Source of the DNA: Curtobacterium sp. UCD-KPL2560
GTDB lineage: Bacteria > Actinomycetota > Actinomycetes > Actinomycetales > Microbacteriaceae
Direction of reading: 5' to 3'
NCBI RefSeq assembly: GCF_001705035.1
Contig: NZ_MCIG01000004.1
Location: 1 to 51,133 of the forward strand
Length of the DNA stretch: 51,133 nucleotides
Shown here: positions 49,517 through 51,133 of the stretch, piece by piece
Numbering within the stretch: the stretch's first letter is position 1
Layout of the letters: each line of letters opens with the position of its first letter
Program-made: the position numbers and the translations under genes
Notes under the pieces: generated by a model
What the model was told of the DNA's origin: nothing
What the model saw: only the letters and a program-made list of their open reading frames with translations
Databases searched by the model: none

Positions 49517-51055
49517 ATGACGGAAACGAACATGAACGACGGACGGTCCGACGACAGCGCCGAGGGTGTCGTCGAGCGGGTCCTCCGCAACGCGGACTCC
49601 CGAGCCTCCTCGGCGATCTTCGCACCGGCCCAGGCGATCCAGACGCGCTCGGTCGACGACCACGACTGGACCGGCGACGGCGACCAGTACGACCGTGAGG
49701 ACCGGGCCGCCCTGCGCCGGGTCGCCGGTCTCTCCACCGAACTCGAGGACGTCACCGAGGTCGAGTACCGGCAACTCCGGCTCGAGCAGGTCGTCCTCAT
49801 CGGCGTGTACCCGCAGGGCGATGCGCAGGACGCCGAGAACTCGCTCCGTGAGCTCGCGGCGCTGGCCGAGACGGCCGGTGCGGTGGTGCTCGACGGGCTG
49901 CTGCAGCGACGACCCACGCCCGACCCCTCGACCTACCTGGGGAAGGGCAAGGCCGCCGAGCTCGCGATGGTCGTCAAGGCCACCGGCGCCGACACGGTCA
50001 TCGCGGACACGGAGCTCGCGCCCTCGCAGCGTCGTGCGCTCGAGGACGTCGTGAAGGTCAAGGTGATCGACCGCACGGCCGTGATCCTCGACATCTTCAG
50101 CCAGCACGCCTCCACCCGCGAGGGCAAGGCGCAGGTCGAGCTCGCACAGCTCCAGTACTTGCTGCCGCGTCTGCGCGGTTGGGGTGAGTCGATGTCCCGG
50201 CAGGCCGGTGGTCAGGTCTCCGGCGGTGCGGGCATGGGTTCCCGTGGTCCCGGTGAGACGAAGATGGAGCTCGACCGCCGGAAGATCCACACCCGGATGG
50301 CCAAGCTCCGTCGGCAGATCGCCGGGTTCACCCCGGCGCGTGAGGCCAAGCGTGCCGACCGCGCCCGCAACGAGGTGCCGAGCGTCGCGATCGCGGGCTA
50401 CACGAACGCCGGCAAGTCCTCGCTGCTGAACCGGCTGACGAGCGCGGGCGTGCTGGTGCAGAACCAGCTGTTCGCGACGCTGGACGCCACGGTCCGCCGG
50501 ACCGAGAGCACGAAGGGTCGCGAGTTCACGTTCGTCGACACCGTCGGGTTCGTGCGCAACCTGCCGCACCAGCTGGTGGAGGCGTTCCGGTCCACGCTCG
50601 AGGAGGTCGGCCAGGCCGACGTCATCGTGCACGTCGTCGACGGCTCGCACCCCGACCCCGCGGCCCAGCTCGCGACGGTCCGGGAGGTCATCGGCGACGT
50701 GGGCGCCCGGGACATCCCCGAGGTGGTCGCGTTCAACAAGGCCGACCTGATCGACGAGTCGCAGCGGCTCGTCCTGGTCGGGCTCGTCCCCGACGCGGTG
50801 TTCGTCTCGGCGCGCACCGGCGAGGGCGTCCCCGAGCTGCTCGCCGCGATCGAGGAGCGACTGCCCGAACCGGACGTCGACCTCACCGTGGTGATCCCCT
50901 ACGACCGCGGCGACCTGGTGTCGTCGCTGCACGACTCCGGCGCGGTCGAGTCGACGGAGTACGTCGAGGACGGCACACGTCTGCGGGTGCGCGTCTTCCA
51001 GCGCCAGGTCGCGGAGCTCGACCCCTACGTGGTCGCGCCGGTCGCGGCCGGCTAG
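49517..51055 (+). CDS. hflX: Ribosome-associated GTPase HflX
   Basis: A 512-aa GTPase that binds the 50S subunit and splits stalled or idle ribosomes. The N-terminal HflX domain (about 90-210) includes VVLDGLLQRRPTPDPSTYLGKGKA and RTAVILDIFSQHASTREGK. GPGETKMELDRRKIHTRMAKLR forms the linker helix. The G domain has G1 GYTNAGKSS, G3 DTVGFVRNLP, G4 FNKAD and G5 SARTGEG. A C-terminal ~75-residue region follows. The first ~70 residues are an actinobacterial extension. The gene order dapF-methyltransferase-hflX is conserved in relatives. The palindrome 51069-51116 ends it. Confidence 0.97.
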   Translation: MTETNMNDGRSDDSAEGVVERVLRNADSRASSAIFAPAQAIQTRSVDDHDWTGDGDQYDREDRAALRRVAGLSTELEDVTEVEYRQLRLEQVVLIGVYPQGDAQDAENSLRELAALAETAGAVVLDGLLQRRPTPDPSTYLGKGKAAELAMVVKATGADTVIADTELAPSQRRALEDVVKVKVIDRTAVILDIFSQHASTREGKAQVELAQLQYLLPRLRGWGESMSRQAGGQVSGGAGMGSRGPGETKMELDRRKIHTRMAKLRRQIAGFTPAREAKRADRARNEVPSVAIAGYTNAGKSSLLNRLTSAGVLVQNQLFATLDATVRRTESTKGREFTFVDTVGFVRNLPHQLVEAFRSTLEEVGQADVIVHVVDGSHPDPAAQLATVREVIGDVGARDIPEVVAFNKADLIDESQRLVLVGLVPDAVFVSARTGEGVPELLAAIEERLPEPDVDLTVVIPYDRGDLVSSLHDSGAVESTEYVEDGTRLRVRVFQRQVAELDPYVVAPVAAG

Positions 51056-51068
51056 GACCGGACCAGAG

Positions 51069-51116
51069 GACGGACGGGAGGCGCGGTGCCGGCTGGCACC
51101 GCGCCTCCCGTCCGTC
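51069..51116 (+). terminator. Palindromic intergenic element, probable terminator of hflX
   Basis: Perfect 22-bp inverted repeat (51069-51090 with 51095-51116) and a GGCT loop, starting 14 nt after the stop codon. Same arm as 13117-13158 and 7450-7497. Pyrimidine-rich TCCGTC follows. Confidence 0.65.
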
Positions 51117-51133
51117 CGTCGTCGCGTCGGACG

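Overview
The window is very GC-rich DNA with dense, short-spaced genes, frequent GTG/TTG starts and -10 boxes of the form TAnnnT placed directly in front of start codons. Together with the gene order pgsA-cinA-clgR-DUF3046-recA-recX-miaB-miaA-dapF-(methyltransferase)-hflX this points to an actinobacterium of the Microbacteriaceae; Curtobacterium is my best guess, from overall protein character and a plant-associated gene set, not from a database search. It is ordinary chromosome. I see no rRNA, tRNA, CRISPR array, transposase, integrase or prophage gene.

Layout. 0-13 kb is accessory metabolism and transport: a class IV aminotransferase/ADC lyase, a Nudix hydrolase, a YhgE/Pip-like membrane protein, a CPA1 Na+/H+ antiporter divergent from a PiT phosphate permease with a small membrane partner, aspartate ammonia-lyase, a YihY protein, an MFS exporter, an FKBP prolyl isomerase and an aldo/keto reductase. 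13-19 kb carries HelD (RNA polymerase recycling), a protealysin-like M4 metalloprotease with an emfourin-type inhibitor beside it, a membrane-anchored GH6 cellulase and a VanZ-like protein. 19-31 kb is the RNA/lysine block rpsO ... pnp ... M16 peptidase ... dapB, broken up by an FMN reductase, a secreted transglycosylase-like protein, a PEBP protein and a TetR regulator. 30-35 kb holds thyA-folA, dapA and RNase J. 35-38 kb is a MacA/MacB-like ABC export operon inserted before ftsK. 38-51 kb is the conserved ftsK-pgsA-cinA-clgR-DUF3046-recA-recX-miaB-miaA-dapF-hflX block.

How genes work together: dapA, dapB and dapF supply diaminopimelate/lysine from three separate spots; thyA and folA form the coupled thymidylate/tetrahydrofolate pair; pnp, RNase J and rpsO serve RNA metabolism; recA/recX, with two LexA boxes and a PafBC-type promoter, form the DNA-damage unit; clgR is the Clp protease regulator.

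Most notable structure: (1) intergenic regions are filled by a family of long GC-rich palindromes with a shared GCGCCTCCCGTCC arm, which probably double as terminators, and by short tandem arrays partly built from the same arm; (2) at least fourteen genes have TAnnnT ending 6-9 nt before the start codon, i.e. likely leaderless transcripts; (3) the divergent GNAT/dapB pair appears to share one palindromic -10 element; (4) recA carries both LexA-type and PafBC-type control. I found no convincing new defence or biosynthetic system.
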